Positions 53,453 through 62,058 of a DNA stretch of 64,000 bases are shown one piece after another (the first letter of the stretch is position 1; every line of letters starts with the position of its first letter). The stretch is from an uncultured Paenibacillaceae bacterium (GTDB lineage: Bacteria > Bacillota > Bacilli > Paenibacillales > K13). The translations under genes were made by a program, and so were the position numbers. Under the pieces are notes generated by a model, which was not told the origin of the DNA, searched no databases, and worked only from the letters and a program-made list of their open reading frames with translations. The stretch spans positions 1-64,000 of the forward strand of contig CAJXLT010000009.1 of NCBI GenBank assembly GCA_913056365.1, read 5' to 3'.

Positions 53453-54424
53453 TTAAGAGCTACACGAAGCAGCCAGCTTCTGAATTTCCACCCATGATGG
53501 GATAGCCGGAATCGCTCCTTTCTTCTGTGTCGCAAGCGCTCCCGCAGCATTCGCATGGATGACCATACTAGGTAGCGTCGCAAGCTCGCCGCCAGACATC
53601 CATCCAACTTCAATCAGCTGATGAAGCATCGCCGCAACGAACGCATCCCCCGCCCCCGTCGTATCGATTGTCTGGACTGCGAAGCCTGCAACTTGCCCCG
53701 ACTGCACGCCCATCCTGTAGTAGCAGCCCTGTTCTGCCAAAGTTACGAAAATAAGCGGTGTGCGGTATTGGTCAACAAGTTGCCTCACACCTGCCTCAGG
53801 ATCAGCGATGCCGGTCAGAAAGTGCAATTCTTCCTCTGAGAGCTTCACGATATCTGCGTACTCCATGCCTTGTTCTATCTTGCGCTTCGCATCCTTCAGA
53901 TCAGACCAAAGCGGAGCACGGAGATTCGGATCGAACGATATAATCGCTCCCCCGATCTTCGCCCGTTGAGCTGCCTGCAGCGTAGCTGTCGCCGCTGGTT
54001 CTGCTGACATCGAGACCGAACCAAAGTGGAATAACCGCGATCTCGTAAGCTGCTCCGCGGATATATCGCTAATATCCAACAGCATGTCCGCGCCCGGATT
54101 ACGATAAAAGTGAAAGCTCCGTTCACCGCTAGCGTCCAAATGGACGAATGCCAGCGTCGTGTTCGCCTGCTTCGTTCGAATCACACCTCTGCAGTCAATC
54201 CCATTGCCTGCAAGCACGCTGATCAGATACTCTCCGAACGCATCCTCACCCACTTTGCCGATGAAGGCTGTCTTCCTTCCCCATAGCGCCATCGCTGCCA
54301 GCACATTCGCAGGAGCACCGCCCGGATTACGCTCGAACAATGGCTGTCCCTGCTGAGATACACCGCCCGGTGTGAAATCAATGAGAACCTCGCCTATTGC
54401 CGTTACATCAAGGTCATGTGCCAT
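53453..54424 (-). CDS. PfkB-family carbohydrate kinase, probable fructokinase
   Basis: 323 residues, ribokinase fold. IGEVLIDFTPGG and NPGGAPANVLAAMALWGRK form the first PfkB signature region, and DTTGAGDAFVAAML is the second signature with the catalytic Asp and anion hole. The FERNPGGAPAN form is common in bacterial fructokinases. ATG 54424 has AAGGGGG about 8 bases upstream; the reading to 54445 is less likely. The ArsR gene stops just upstream, in the same direction. Confidence 0.88.
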   Translation of the reverse strand: MAHDLDVTAIGEVLIDFTPGGVSQQGQPLFERNPGGAPANVLAAMALWGRKTAFIGKVGEDAFGEYLISVLAGNGIDCRGVIRTKQANTTLAFVHLDASGERSFHFYRNPGADMLLDISDISAEQLTRSRLFHFGSVSMSAEPAATATLQAAQRAKIGGAIISFDPNLRAPLWSDLKDAKRKIEQGMEYADIVKLSEEELHFLTGIADPEAGVRQLVDQYRTPLIFVTLAEQGCYYRMGVQSGQVAGFAVQTIDTTGAGDAFVAAMLHQLIEVGWMSGGELATLPSMVIHANAAGALATQKKGAIPAIPSWVEIQKLAASCSS

Positions 54425-54451
54425 CTCACGTTCCCCCTTGTTCATTGCGAA

Positions 54452-54829
54452 TCAATCATGCGTCATATGCGCCAAGGTCTGTTCAAAAAGCTGCTCCACA
54501 TGATGATCATCAATCGAATAATAGACCGTCTTCCCAACCTTCCTCCGTTTCACGATCCGCACATTGCGCAAATATCTTAGCTGATGCGAGACAGCAGATT
54601 GTGTCATATCAAGCACGGAACAGAGATCGTGCACACACAGTTCCTTCCCTTGAATCAAGGCATACAGCAGTCGAATTCGCGTCGGATCACCCATAGCCTT
54701 GTACACTTCCGCCATCGCAGCAACCTTATGCTCGCCAAGCATCTGCGCTTTCACCGCCTGCACTTGCACACCGCTTCCTCCTTCGCAGGTCGCTTCGCAT
54801 GCTGCATCTTCGATTTTCGCCAATTTCAC
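54452..54829 (-). CDS. ArsR/SmtB-family metal-responsive repressor, zinc type
   Basis: 125 residues, winged helix. The alpha-3 region reads KELCVHDLCSVLDMTQSAVS. The C-terminal alpha-5 helix DDHHVEQLFEQTLAHMTHD carries the D/H..H..H pattern of zinc sensors SmtB and CzrA. An N-terminal CEATCEGG adds cysteines, as in CadC. Zinc or cadmium sensing is therefore likely. Start GTG 54829 after GGTGGTGA. No efflux gene is adjacent, so its target is unknown. It may be co-transcribed with the kinase gene by position only. Confidence 0.85.
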   Translation of the reverse strand: MKLAKIEDAACEATCEGGSGVQVQAVKAQMLGEHKVAAMAEVYKAMGDPTRIRLLYALIQGKELCVHDLCSVLDMTQSAVSHQLRYLRNVRIVKRRKVGKTVYYSIDDHHVEQLFEQTLAHMTHD

Positions 54830-55012
54830 TCACCACCGCGCTATTAATGTGATCATTATAGCATAGCTGCTCTACTCGCGGAGAAAGCTGCAATCCTCTG
54901 ATTGATGCGACTCATCGTCCGACTGCTGGATAAATACGGTTGTATCGGCAAGCATGCTCGCTGCTGTAGGAGAAAATACTATTGAATAGCAACTGCCGGG
55001 AGGTGAGACACA

Positions 55013-55474
55013 ATGAATCAAGCGCTGATTACAGCGTTGACCGCAGTAGGGACAGCACAGCTGCTCAAGCGCCCGATTCGAATATGGCGGAATCAAGATA
55101 CTGGTCCCCAGGATCTGCTCGGATCAGGGGGAATGCCCAGTGCCCATTCTAGCGGTGCTGCGGCGCTCGCTTCTTTCACTGCATTGCGCTACGGAATTCG
55201 TACGCCGGAATTCGCCATAGCTGCTATGCTCGGCATTATTGTCATGTATGATGCAATGAATCTACGTCGACATACCGGTGAGATTGCAATTCAAGTCAAC
55301 GACCTTGACAGCCACGTAGAAGCGCTCGCCGGTCACCATCCAGACATTCATCATAAGCGGAGGAAGCAGGAGCTGGAGGAGCGTATCGGACATCAGCCCG
55401 AGGAAGTGCTGGGAGGGGCCCTACTCGGCACCGCGATCGGTGCAGCTAGCGCATTGTTCATTAGACATACTTGA
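55013..55474 (+). CDS. DUF212 (divergent PAP2, YuiD-like) membrane protein
   Basis: 153 residues. LGSGGMPSAHSSGAAALAS is the DUF212 core, resembling the PAP2 SGH motif. MYDAMNLRRHTGEIAIQVN and EVLGGALLGTAIGAA are the other family blocks. About four helices. A phosphatase role is not proven. GGGAGG lies 8 bases before the ATG. Confidence 0.9.
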   Translation: MNQALITALTAVGTAQLLKRPIRIWRNQDTGPQDLLGSGGMPSAHSSGAAALASFTALRYGIRTPEFAIAAMLGIIVMYDAMNLRRHTGEIAIQVNDLDSHVEALAGHHPDIHHKRRKQELEERIGHQPEEVLGGALLGTAIGAASALFIRHT

Positions 55475-55524
55475 CATTATTTCGATATCGTAATATCATA
55501 CGAATAAGAAGGTACGATATCGTA
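55471..55524 (+). promoter_or_regulatory. marR promoter with two palindromic operators
   Basis: TTGACA (55471-55476), a 17-base spacer and TATCAT (55494-55499). TTTCGATATCGTAAT lies in the spacer, and the perfect palindrome TACGATATCGTA lies at 55513-55524 after the -10. This is the layout for autorepression by the MarR protein encoded 17 bases downstream. Confidence 0.75.
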
Positions 55525-55540
55525 TTAATGGAGGATATGG

Positions 55541-56020
55541 ATGCAGCAGCTATTGGAGCTATTCCTGCAGAACGGCCTGCGCCCCTTCCAATTGGATGCA
55601 GAACTTGCAGCCTATGAGAAGATCGTCACGCATTCCGAGCTGATTACCTTACTCATTCTAGAGCTTAAGGGGCCGCGTACGATGTCTGATCTGGCCCACG
55701 ATCTGGGCTCGCCGCACAGCACATTGACCAGCATTACGAATCGCTTGACACGAAGAGGATTCGTTCAGCGCGAACGGCTCGCCAAGGATCGCAGAGTGAT
55801 CGAAGTACAGCTGACAGACGCAGGTGGTGCGCTGGCGCGTGATATCCGCCAACGCATCGAGTTGATGCTGCTGAAGGTGGAGAATGCGCTAACACCGCAG
55901 GAGCTTCAGCAATTTATCACGCTGGCAATCAAGGTAGCACAGGCTGTACAGCAGCCCGACGTCAAGAAGGGGCAGCAGGATCAACCAACCCAACTACGTT
56001 CTATCCCTATTGAGGAGTAA
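55541..56020 (+). CDS. MarR-family transcriptional regulator
   Basis: 159 residues. The winged helix (about 28-105) shows TMSDLAHDLGSPHSTLTSIT, then NRLTRRGFVQRERLAKDRRV and IEVQLTDAG, the MarR recognition helix and wing. GGAGG lies 6 bases before the ATG. Palindromes of the TACGATATCGTA kind lie in its own promoter, and a related one lies before the following arsA-like gene, which it probably also controls. Ligand unknown. Confidence 0.87.
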   Translation: MQQLLELFLQNGLRPFQLDAELAAYEKIVTHSELITLLILELKGPRTMSDLAHDLGSPHSTLTSITNRLTRRGFVQRERLAKDRRVIEVQLTDAGGALARDIRQRIELMLLKVENALTPQELQQFITLAIKVAQAVQQPDVKKGQQDQPTQLRSIPIEE

Positions 56021-56047
56021 CCATATCCTCATTTTTTCTTCCTTATT

Positions 56048-56065
56048 TATTACGATTTCGTAATA
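56048..56065 (+). promoter_or_regulatory. Palindromic operator before the ArsA-like gene
   Basis: TATTACGA-TT-TCGTAATA is a perfect 8-bp inverted repeat, related to the two operators before marR, 60 bases before the ATPase start. Confidence 0.6.
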
Positions 56066-56124
56066 ATAGCTCAACGAGTAAGCAATGGACGCTAACGATT
56101 CGATTTAGACAGGAGGCATATTCG

Positions 56125-57351
56125 ATGCGCATTATTTTCTACACAGGCAAGGGCGGTGTCGGCAAGACGAGTATAGCAGCAGCAACTGCGTTGCATATGG
56201 CTGATTCCGGCTTGCGAACGCTGGTGCTCAGCACCGATGCCGCACACAGCTTATCCGATTCATTCGGCATTCCGTTAGGAGCGGAACCGACTCCTATCGC
56301 CGAACGCCTAGACGGTCTGGAGATCGACTCACTGCGGGAAACAGAGCGCAACTGGTCCTCGGTACAGCATTGGCTGTCCGGTGTTATGTCATGGGCGAAG
56401 CTGGACGATATCCAGCATGAAGAAATGATCGTCTTCCCCGGTATGGAAGAACTGTTCAGCTTGCTGAAGATCAAGGACTATGCCCAGAGCGACCACTACG
56501 ACGCCCTCGTCGTCGATTGTGCGCCGACCGGCGAAACATTGCGCCTACTCAGTTACCCGAACGTGATTCGCTGGTGGCTGGAGAAGATCTTCCCGTTCGA
56601 GCGAATGCTCATTAAGACCGTTCGACCTGTCGCCAAGCTCGTCACAGGCGGATTGGAGCTTCCTGACAACCGCACACTGAACGCGATCGAAGCATTCGTC
56701 CGCCAGGTCGAGGATATGAATGAGTGGGTGTTTCAGCGCAACGAAGCATCTGTACGTCTAGTCATGAACCCCGAGAAGATGGTCGTTGCCGAAGCGCGAC
56801 GTTCGTTCACCTATTTGAATTTATACGGCTTCCAGACAGATGCCGTCCTAGTCAACAAAGTACTTCCCAAGGAAGCTGCGCAAGGGTATTTCAACGGCTG
56901 GCAACAAATTCAACAACGGCATATGGCTGAGATTGAAGATTCGTTCTCACCGCTTCCGATCATCCAAGTCCCACTGCTGGCTGAGGAAGTAACCGGATTT
57001 GCCATGCTGCGCAAAGTCGCCACGATTGCCTTCACAGATCTCGAACCAGCAAGCTTGCTCTATGAGGGCCGCGTAGAGGAAATGGTGAAGCAGGATGGCG
57101 TCTATCGCTATTCGATCAGACTTCCTTTCGTCGCCAAGGATGAGCTGGACCTTCGCCAGAAAGCAGATGAACTGACGATTCAAGTTGGTCCTTACCGCCG
57201 CAAGACGACACTGCCTCGCACGCTGACCGGTCGGCCTATTACGAGCGCCCGCTTCGCGGATCAGAAGCTGATTCTAAGCTTCGGGGAACGATCGGCCGGT
57301 GAAGCGGAAGACGACACGAAAGCGGAAACCGAGACGAAGGGAGGTGGCTGA
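56125..57351 (+). CDS. ArsA/GET3-family ATPase
   Basis: 408 residues. Deviant Walker A GKGGVGKTS near the N-terminus, LSTDAAHSLSDSFG, and DCAPTGETLRLLSYP (switch II) are ArsA/Get3 marks. The C-terminal part (about 315-390) is an ArsA_HSP20-type beta domain, and the tail is charged. Arsenite-specific cysteines of true ArsA are not evident and no arsB is nearby, so arsenic transport is unlikely. AGGAGG lies 8 bases before the ATG. It is probably controlled by the upstream MarR protein and is coupled to the next small gene. Confidence 0.87.
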   Translation: MRIIFYTGKGGVGKTSIAAATALHMADSGLRTLVLSTDAAHSLSDSFGIPLGAEPTPIAERLDGLEIDSLRETERNWSSVQHWLSGVMSWAKLDDIQHEEMIVFPGMEELFSLLKIKDYAQSDHYDALVVDCAPTGETLRLLSYPNVIRWWLEKIFPFERMLIKTVRPVAKLVTGGLELPDNRTLNAIEAFVRQVEDMNEWVFQRNEASVRLVMNPEKMVVAEARRSFTYLNLYGFQTDAVLVNKVLPKEAAQGYFNGWQQIQQRHMAEIEDSFSPLPIIQVPLLAEEVTGFAMLRKVATIAFTDLEPASLLYEGRVEEMVKQDGVYRYSIRLPFVAKDELDLRQKADELTIQVGPYRRKTTLPRTLTGRPITSARFADQKLILSFGERSAGEAEDDTKAETETKGGG

Positions 57352-57352
57352 C

Positions 57353-57724
57353 TTGAGTCGAGGCGCACTCCATCTGTGGATAGACTTGCTCGCAGATGCA
57401 AGCGAAAGATTGAAACCGACCTTACCAGAAGAAGCCGAACGACACTTCTGCACTGCGTATGCAGCGAGCCTCAAGGGCTTTCGAACCTTGCTGGACGCAG
57501 AGATCAGCAGAGCCGAAGAACGTGCAGCGATGACTGACGCTGCTGAATCTACCGCGGGGCGCACAGCTTCGTCCGCAGCAGCCAAGCGGCAGCGCAATGA
57601 TGCTGATCTAGGTACAGGACGAGGGACCGACCGGGGTGCTGGCCGAGGTGCAGACCGAGGTTCCGATCGAAGTGCTAGCCGACACATCCCGATAGAGGAC
57701 ACTAATGAACATAGCGAGTATTAG
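57353..57724 (+). CDS. Hypothetical protein coupled to the ArsA-like ATPase
   Basis: 123 residues. The N-terminal half (about 1-60) is helical and ordered, with LHLWIDLLADASERLKPTLP. The C-terminal half is low-complexity, rich in Gly, Arg and Asp, with RGTDRGAGRGADRGSDRS-type repeats. TTG 57353 starts one base after the ATPase stop, with GGAGG 8 bases upstream. The in-frame ORF from 57299 would overlap the ATPase gene. I recognise no family. Adjacency suggests it works with the ATPase. Confidence 0.6.
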   Translation: MSRGALHLWIDLLADASERLKPTLPEEAERHFCTAYAASLKGFRTLLDAEISRAEERAAMTDAAESTAGRTASSAAAKRQRNDADLGTGRGTDRGAGRGADRGSDRSASRHIPIEDTNEHSEY

Positions 57725-57770
57725 CTGTGATCCCGGCATTGTGCAGCTACACATGTCCCATCGTCCACCT

Positions 57771-58075
57771 CTAACGGAAATGAGACACCACTAATCGCCT
57801 TTTTTTTGAACTTTTCCATTCTAACGGAACTCCAGAGCACTTATACGGCAAAACCAGGGGCGATAAACGTATTTGTCACACAATAAGGCACTCTCACTTC
57901 CGTTAGCGATCCAACCATGCCACAAACAACCGTTTAAGCGTCTCTGGCTTCCGTTAGCGTCATTACGATGGTCTCCGCTGGAATCCGTTAGAGTAATTTC
58001 GAAGCCATTCTCTGGCTTTCGCTAGCACGATTCCGAAGCCAATCTCTGCTGGTTTCCGTTAGCACAATTCTGTAC
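57771..58075. repeat. TTCCGTTAG intergenic repeat array
   Basis: The gap 57725-58155 has no gene. CTAACGGAA occurs twice at its left (57771 and about 57832), and CTTCCGTTAG or variants recur about every 35-65 bases to 58060, often after TCTCTGGCT or CTCTGCTGG. The same motif family occurs at 17130-17330. Confidence 0.7.
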
Positions 58076-58155
58076 GCAGTCTCCAGCTTCTAATTGTCGG
58101 CAAAGCCCATGCGGAAGCGACTCTAACATTCTACTATAAAATTGAGGTGATCCCT

Positions 58156-58521
58156 ATGTATAAAACAAGCGGCTATTTGTTAATCGGAACCGGTATGATC
58201 CATAATGTACTGGGCGTTCTATTATTCTGGGAGCCACTACTGGATATGATCCAGAGCGGTCTATTCAACGCCATTGCCGAGCAATATGACCGGGGGTTGG
58301 TATTCTGGTTCCTGTTCTTCGGCTTCCTGCTCATGGTGCTTGGTCGCGTGCTGAGCCGTATGACTGCTGATGACAGCGCAAGCGCCCGACTCATCGGCTG
58401 GTCCTTGCTCGCCCTCGCATTAGCAGGTATCGTCATTATGCCAGTGTCCGGATTTTGGCTCATTCTGCCGCAAGCATGGCTGCTGCTACGTCGTACAAAT
58501 ATAACAAGCGGCGTCCACTAA
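58156..58521 (+). CDS. Small four-helix membrane protein (DUF6463 type)
   Basis: 121 residues with four hydrophobic helices. SGYLLIGTGMIHNVLGVLLF, then DRGLVFWFLFFGFLLMVLG and VSGFWLILPQAWLLL, resemble the DUF6463 family. Function unknown. ATG 58156 has GAGGTGA 5-6 bases upstream; GTG 58147 lies within that site. Confidence 0.75.
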   Translation: MYKTSGYLLIGTGMIHNVLGVLLFWEPLLDMIQSGLFNAIAEQYDRGLVFWFLFFGFLLMVLGRVLSRMTADDSASARLIGWSLLALALAGIVIMPVSGFWLILPQAWLLLRRTNITSGVH

Positions 58522-58534
58522 CTTGGACGCCGCT
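58507..58534. terminator. Hairpin at the end of the small membrane protein gene
   Basis: 11-bp stem AGCGGCGTCCA / TGGACGCCGCT. The loop includes the stop codon region. It stands between convergent genes. Confidence 0.6.
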
Positions 58535-58560
58535 ATGTTCAAACAATGACTGGATAAATA

Positions 58561-59610
58561 TTAGGAAGCTACTTGAAGTAGCACGTACTCGTCCAATTCA
58601 AACATAAGAATCTTATCAAAGACAATATAATCCGTTCTATTAGTAAACGGTCCATCACTTGAATTATCCGAGAACGAATAATATCCTAAGCCATTACCTT
58701 GGGCAGTCGTATTGTACCATGCAAGAAATGAATCCACTTCCTCTGACGACAAATCATATTCCAATTGCTTACCGTTCAACATCGTAATCGTTAAGATTGC
58801 ACGACCATTACTAGGATCGATAGGGTCAACGGGTTCACCTGTACCTTGAGGCGTTGCAGATACTTCCACAGAATATGGACTTTCACCCTCATCATAGCTT
58901 GCGGAAACGACATAATAATAGGTCGTATCATTGACAACCGAAGCATCCGAATAATACGTTACATCAGTTACGCTTGGTGCAAGTAATGAATATGGTCCCC
59001 CTTGGGTCGTGGAGCGATAAACATTGTAGCTATTCGCCTCTGTTACACTATCCCAAATCAAGTCAACTCTTGAATCACTTGCTGTCGCAGATAAATTCGC
59101 AGGTGGCTCCAAAGTATTATCGATCATTGTACCATTCTCATCAATGTCGATTGCGTCTAATGAGAAGTAACTTTTTCCTGATAATCGTTTGATTTCAACA
59201 GTATGAACGTTATCAGAGAGGTCTTGTTTTTCAAAAAGTATTGTTTGATATTGATTCGAACCATATTGTGAGTAGGAATAATTTTCTCCATCAATGCTAA
59301 TTTGAATATTATCTGAATACGTACTCCATCTTTCAGAAATAATTCTTAAGCTTGTACCATTGAATTGAAATTTTATATAATCAGTATTATTGCTTGAATT
59401 ACTATACATTTTACTTCGATTATAATTACCTGAATGGTTGAACTCACGCCAGGAACCTACATAATCCAAAGACTCATGGTTTGAATCAATTCTCTTCCAA
59501 CCTTCTTCAGGTTGAAGAAGCTGCTCTCCAACAGAAGCCGCACTAGCAGTAAAAACCCAAGCTACACTTGCAATTAATACCATTAGCATTGTCACTGTTA
59601 ATTTTCTCAT
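58561..59610 (-). CDS. Secreted protein with a fibronectin type III domain
   Basis: 349 residues. The signal peptide is MRKLTVTMLMVLIASVAWVF with a cut near ASA-AS. Residues about 35-165 form a beta domain with Trp and Asn-rich strands (YSNSSNNTDYIKFQFNGTSL), like carbohydrate-binding modules. An FN3 domain lies at about 168-258 (PPANLSATASDSRVDLIWDS). A C-terminal domain holds ILTITMLNGKQLEYDLSSEE. The gene is visibly richer in A and T than its neighbours, which suggests recent acquisition. Likely acts outside the cell; the function is not known. Confidence 0.75.
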   Translation of the reverse strand: MRKLTVTMLMVLIASVAWVFTASAASVGEQLLQPEEGWKRIDSNHESLDYVGSWREFNHSGNYNRSKMYSNSSNNTDYIKFQFNGTSLRIISERWSTYSDNIQISIDGENYSYSQYGSNQYQTILFEKQDLSDNVHTVEIKRLSGKSYFSLDAIDIDENGTMIDNTLEPPANLSATASDSRVDLIWDSVTEANSYNVYRSTTQGGPYSLLAPSVTDVTYYSDASVVNDTTYYYVVSASYDEGESPYSVEVSATPQGTGEPVDPIDPSNGRAILTITMLNGKQLEYDLSSEEVDSFLAWYNTTAQGNGLGYYSFSDNSSDGPFTNRTDYIVFDKILMFELDEYVLLQVAS

Positions 59611-59729
59611 TAACTAATTCCTCCTTTTTTTAATAACGTTTTATATTGTATCAGTTAATAATATATCTGACAATATAGAATTTTCTTATTAATGAAGTGA
59701 TTTACTTGAGACTCTCTAACTTTTTAGCC

Positions 59730-59769
59730 AAAAAAAGTGACGACCCCGCATATCGCAGGAATCGTCACT
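59730..59769 (-). terminator. Terminator of the small flavoprotein gene
   Basis: On the minus strand AGTGACGA pairs with TCGTCACT, with inner GC pairs, followed by TTTTTTT. Confidence 0.75.
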
Positions 59770-59803
59770 CTTCTCACATTCGGTATTCTGTGTGCCAAAT
59801 TGC

Positions 59804-60364
59804 TTACTTCATCACGTCGTGGTCTACGTAGCGGTCGCCGTTCATCTCACTAATGACATTAATGGCTACCTTCGCGCCGTCGCCAGCGGTAATAATGGTG
59901 TGTACGCTCACGCCAGCTACTGTACCAGCGGCCCATACGCCTTCTATGTTCGTCTTGCCGTCTGCATCCACATCCAGCACTGTCTTAATACGCGGCTCCG
60001 AACCATCCTTCGTCTTGAGTCCGGCTTTCTCCGCGATATCTACACTAAGGCCCGTCGCTACGATCACATGTCGTGCTTCGTACTGGCCATTCTCACCTTC
60101 AACCTTCAAGCCGTCGCCGCTCTTCGAAATCGTGACAACCGTATCGTCTACTAGCTCAGCGCCGAACTTGACCGCCTGCTTCTTGCCTGTCTCTACTAAG
60201 TCAGGTCCTGTCGTTTCCATCACGCCGTAGTGGTTCTCCACCCAAGCTCGTTTCGTAATACTCTTGTCATTATCCAACACAATCGTCTTCTTCCCTGCCT
60301 TCGCTGCGAACAACGCTGCGCTGGCACCTGCTGGTCCAGCTCCAATAATGGCGATATCATACAT
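59804..60364 (-). CDS. Small FAD-dependent oxidoreductase (thioredoxin reductase-like)
   Basis: 186 residues. MYDIAIIGAGPAGASAALFA is the FAD dinucleotide fold, VIVATG precedes the second FAD contact, and IEGVWAAGTVAGVSVHTIIT is the C-terminal FAD motif. The NADPH domain and CxxC pair of thioredoxin reductase are absent, so it is a single-domain form of about half the usual length. ATG 60364 fits the family start, with AAGGAG upstream. Partner and substrate unknown. Confidence 0.82.
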   Translation of the reverse strand: MYDIAIIGAGPAGASAALFAAKAGKKTIVLDNDKSITKRAWVENHYGVMETTGPDLVETGKKQAVKFGAELVDDTVVTISKSGDGLKVEGENGQYEARHVIVATGLSVDIAEKAGLKTKDGSEPRIKTVLDVDADGKTNIEGVWAAGTVAGVSVHTIITAGDGAKVAINVISEMNGDRYVDHDVMK

Positions 60365-60526
60365 GTTCCATTCAGCTCCTTCCATGGCTCGTTCTTCATT
60401 TTGCCCGTACTATATTGTACCCGATTATGCGACAAGCAAAACAAGTACAACAGAACAAGGCAAACTGTAACATTAACAATTACAGTATAGCAATTTCCAC
60501 TAAGCAATGTAAAGCGCTACATAAGC

Positions 60527-61972
60527 TTATAGGATCGGTGACAACAGTCGAGCGCACGATTCCATGAACCGTTGAGAAAGCGGCCTCTCCTTGTATACTG
60601 CGAGAGTTAACCGTCTGCAATGCTGCAGATCAGCCGTAAATATCCGCTCAAGCTCCATCGCTGTCTGCTTGTCGAACAGAAAGGCATTCACTTCAAAATT
60701 CAATTTGAAGCTGCGAATATCTACATTGGCTGTACCGACTGAAGCCGCCTGACCATCTACGACGATTGTCTTCGCATGTAGGAAGCCTTTTTCATACAAA
60801 TGGCACGTCACGCCCGCTTCCAGCAATTCGTCCAAGTACGAGATGGATGCCCAATATACGAGCTTCCGGTCCGGCTTGCTCGGGAGCATGATCTGCACAT
60901 CGACACCAGACAAGGCTGCCATCTTCAATGCGGTGAACATGCTCTCATCTGGAATGAAATACGGAGTTTGAATAAGCACGTTGCGCTTGGCGCTATTGAT
61001 GAGCTTAATGTATGCATTGCGTATCTGCTCCTCGGCGTCGTTCGGTCCGCTTGCGAGCACCTGCATGCCGATTGTACCCTCATGCGCGGCCTCGGGAAAA
61101 TAAGCTTCATCCCGCAACAGCTGCTTATCGGAGGTCAATGTCCAATCGAGCATGAACCTGGCTTGCATCTGGAGTACCGCACTGCCCTCTACCTGCAAAT
61201 GTGTATCCCGCCAAAAGCCAAATCGCTTGTTCAATCCCAAATATTCATCCCCGACATTAAACCCGCCGATAAATCCAGTCTTGCCGTCTATAATAGCCAG
61301 CTTGCGATGATTGCGGTAATTAACGCGCATGTTCAAATAAGGAACCCGCGACGGGAAGAAGGCCGCTACCATCCCGCCGGCGTCACGCAGCTCCCGCCAA
61401 TATTCACGCGGCAGCGCGGAGCTGCCTACATCATCAACCAGCACCCGCACATACACCCCTGCGCGCGCTTTCGCAGATAGCAGATGCACGAGCTTCCTTC
61501 CCAGCTGATCGTTGCGCCATATGTAGTACAGCAAGTGAATATGATGCACTGCCGCTTCGATCGCCGCTTCCAGCGCTGCGAATTTGGCCGAGCCTTCCGT
61601 ATAGATCTGAACAGTATTATCCTGCGTGTATAAGGACTTCCCGCTCATCAAGTTCATATGAACCAAATCCCGATATACAGACGACTCCGCATCTGTGAAG
61701 AGAAGCAAGGGCAGCTCCTCCCGTTGCTTGGCAAGCGCCGCTTGGAACACCTTCACATGCTCGACTGTCAGCTTATATATCTTGCGCTGACTCAAATTTT
61801 GACCGAGCAGCATGTAGACGACGAAACCGACACCCGGCAGTAGGAAGAGCACCATGACCCATGCCCAAGTAGCGCCCACATTGCGTCGTTCCAAGAAAAT
61901 AACCGCAACAGCAAGCAGCATATTGACTGCGAAGATTAGTGACGAAAGTGTTGTCAGTACATTGAACTGCAT
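60527..61972 (-). CDS. cls: Cardiolipin synthase
   Basis: 481 residues, phospholipase D superfamily. Two N-terminal helices are followed by two HKD motifs: NYRNHRKLAIIDGKTGFIGG and FLHAKTIVVDGQAASVGTAN. NPVxxLxP-like spacing and the PYFIPDE segment agree with bacterial Cls. It joins two phosphatidylglycerols to cardiolipin at the membrane. AAAGGCAGGG precedes the ATG. Confidence 0.93.
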   Translation of the reverse strand: MQFNVLTTLSSLIFAVNMLLAVAVIFLERRNVGATWAWVMVLFLLPGVGFVVYMLLGQNLSQRKIYKLTVEHVKVFQAALAKQREELPLLLFTDAESSVYRDLVHMNLMSGKSLYTQDNTVQIYTEGSAKFAALEAAIEAAVHHIHLLYYIWRNDQLGRKLVHLLSAKARAGVYVRVLVDDVGSSALPREYWRELRDAGGMVAAFFPSRVPYLNMRVNYRNHRKLAIIDGKTGFIGGFNVGDEYLGLNKRFGFWRDTHLQVEGSAVLQMQARFMLDWTLTSDKQLLRDEAYFPEAAHEGTIGMQVLASGPNDAEEQIRNAYIKLINSAKRNVLIQTPYFIPDESMFTALKMAALSGVDVQIMLPSKPDRKLVYWASISYLDELLEAGVTCHLYEKGFLHAKTIVVDGQAASVGTANVDIRSFKLNFEVNAFLFDKQTAMELERIFTADLQHCRRLTLAVYKERPLSQRFMESCARLLSPIL

Positions 61973-62058
61973 GCCGATCGATCCCTGCCTTTCTTGATGT
62001 GACGCATCTCTATGAGCTTCTTACCCGGTTAGCCAGCCTCAGCCGAGCCGCAGTTCAG

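Noticed and set aside
54452-54829. ArsR repressor as regulator of the metallophore island
   Set aside because: It lies more than 30 kb away, and the island carries Fur and Zur boxes instead.
56048-56065. Zur box before the ArsA-like gene
   Set aside because: The half-sites are turned outward (ATTACGA...TCGTAAT) relative to the Zur order TCGTAAT-N-ATTACGA, and matching palindromes flank marR, so a MarR operator is more likely.
56125-57351. Arsenite efflux ATPase
   Set aside because: No arsB, arsD or arsenite-binding cysteine set was seen; the C-terminal ArsA_HSP20-type domain points to the broader Get3-like group.
57299-57352. Longer start for the gene after the ArsA-like ATPase
   Set aside because: It would overlap the ATPase gene by about 50 bases and has no ribosome site, while TTG 57353 is well spaced from GGAGG.
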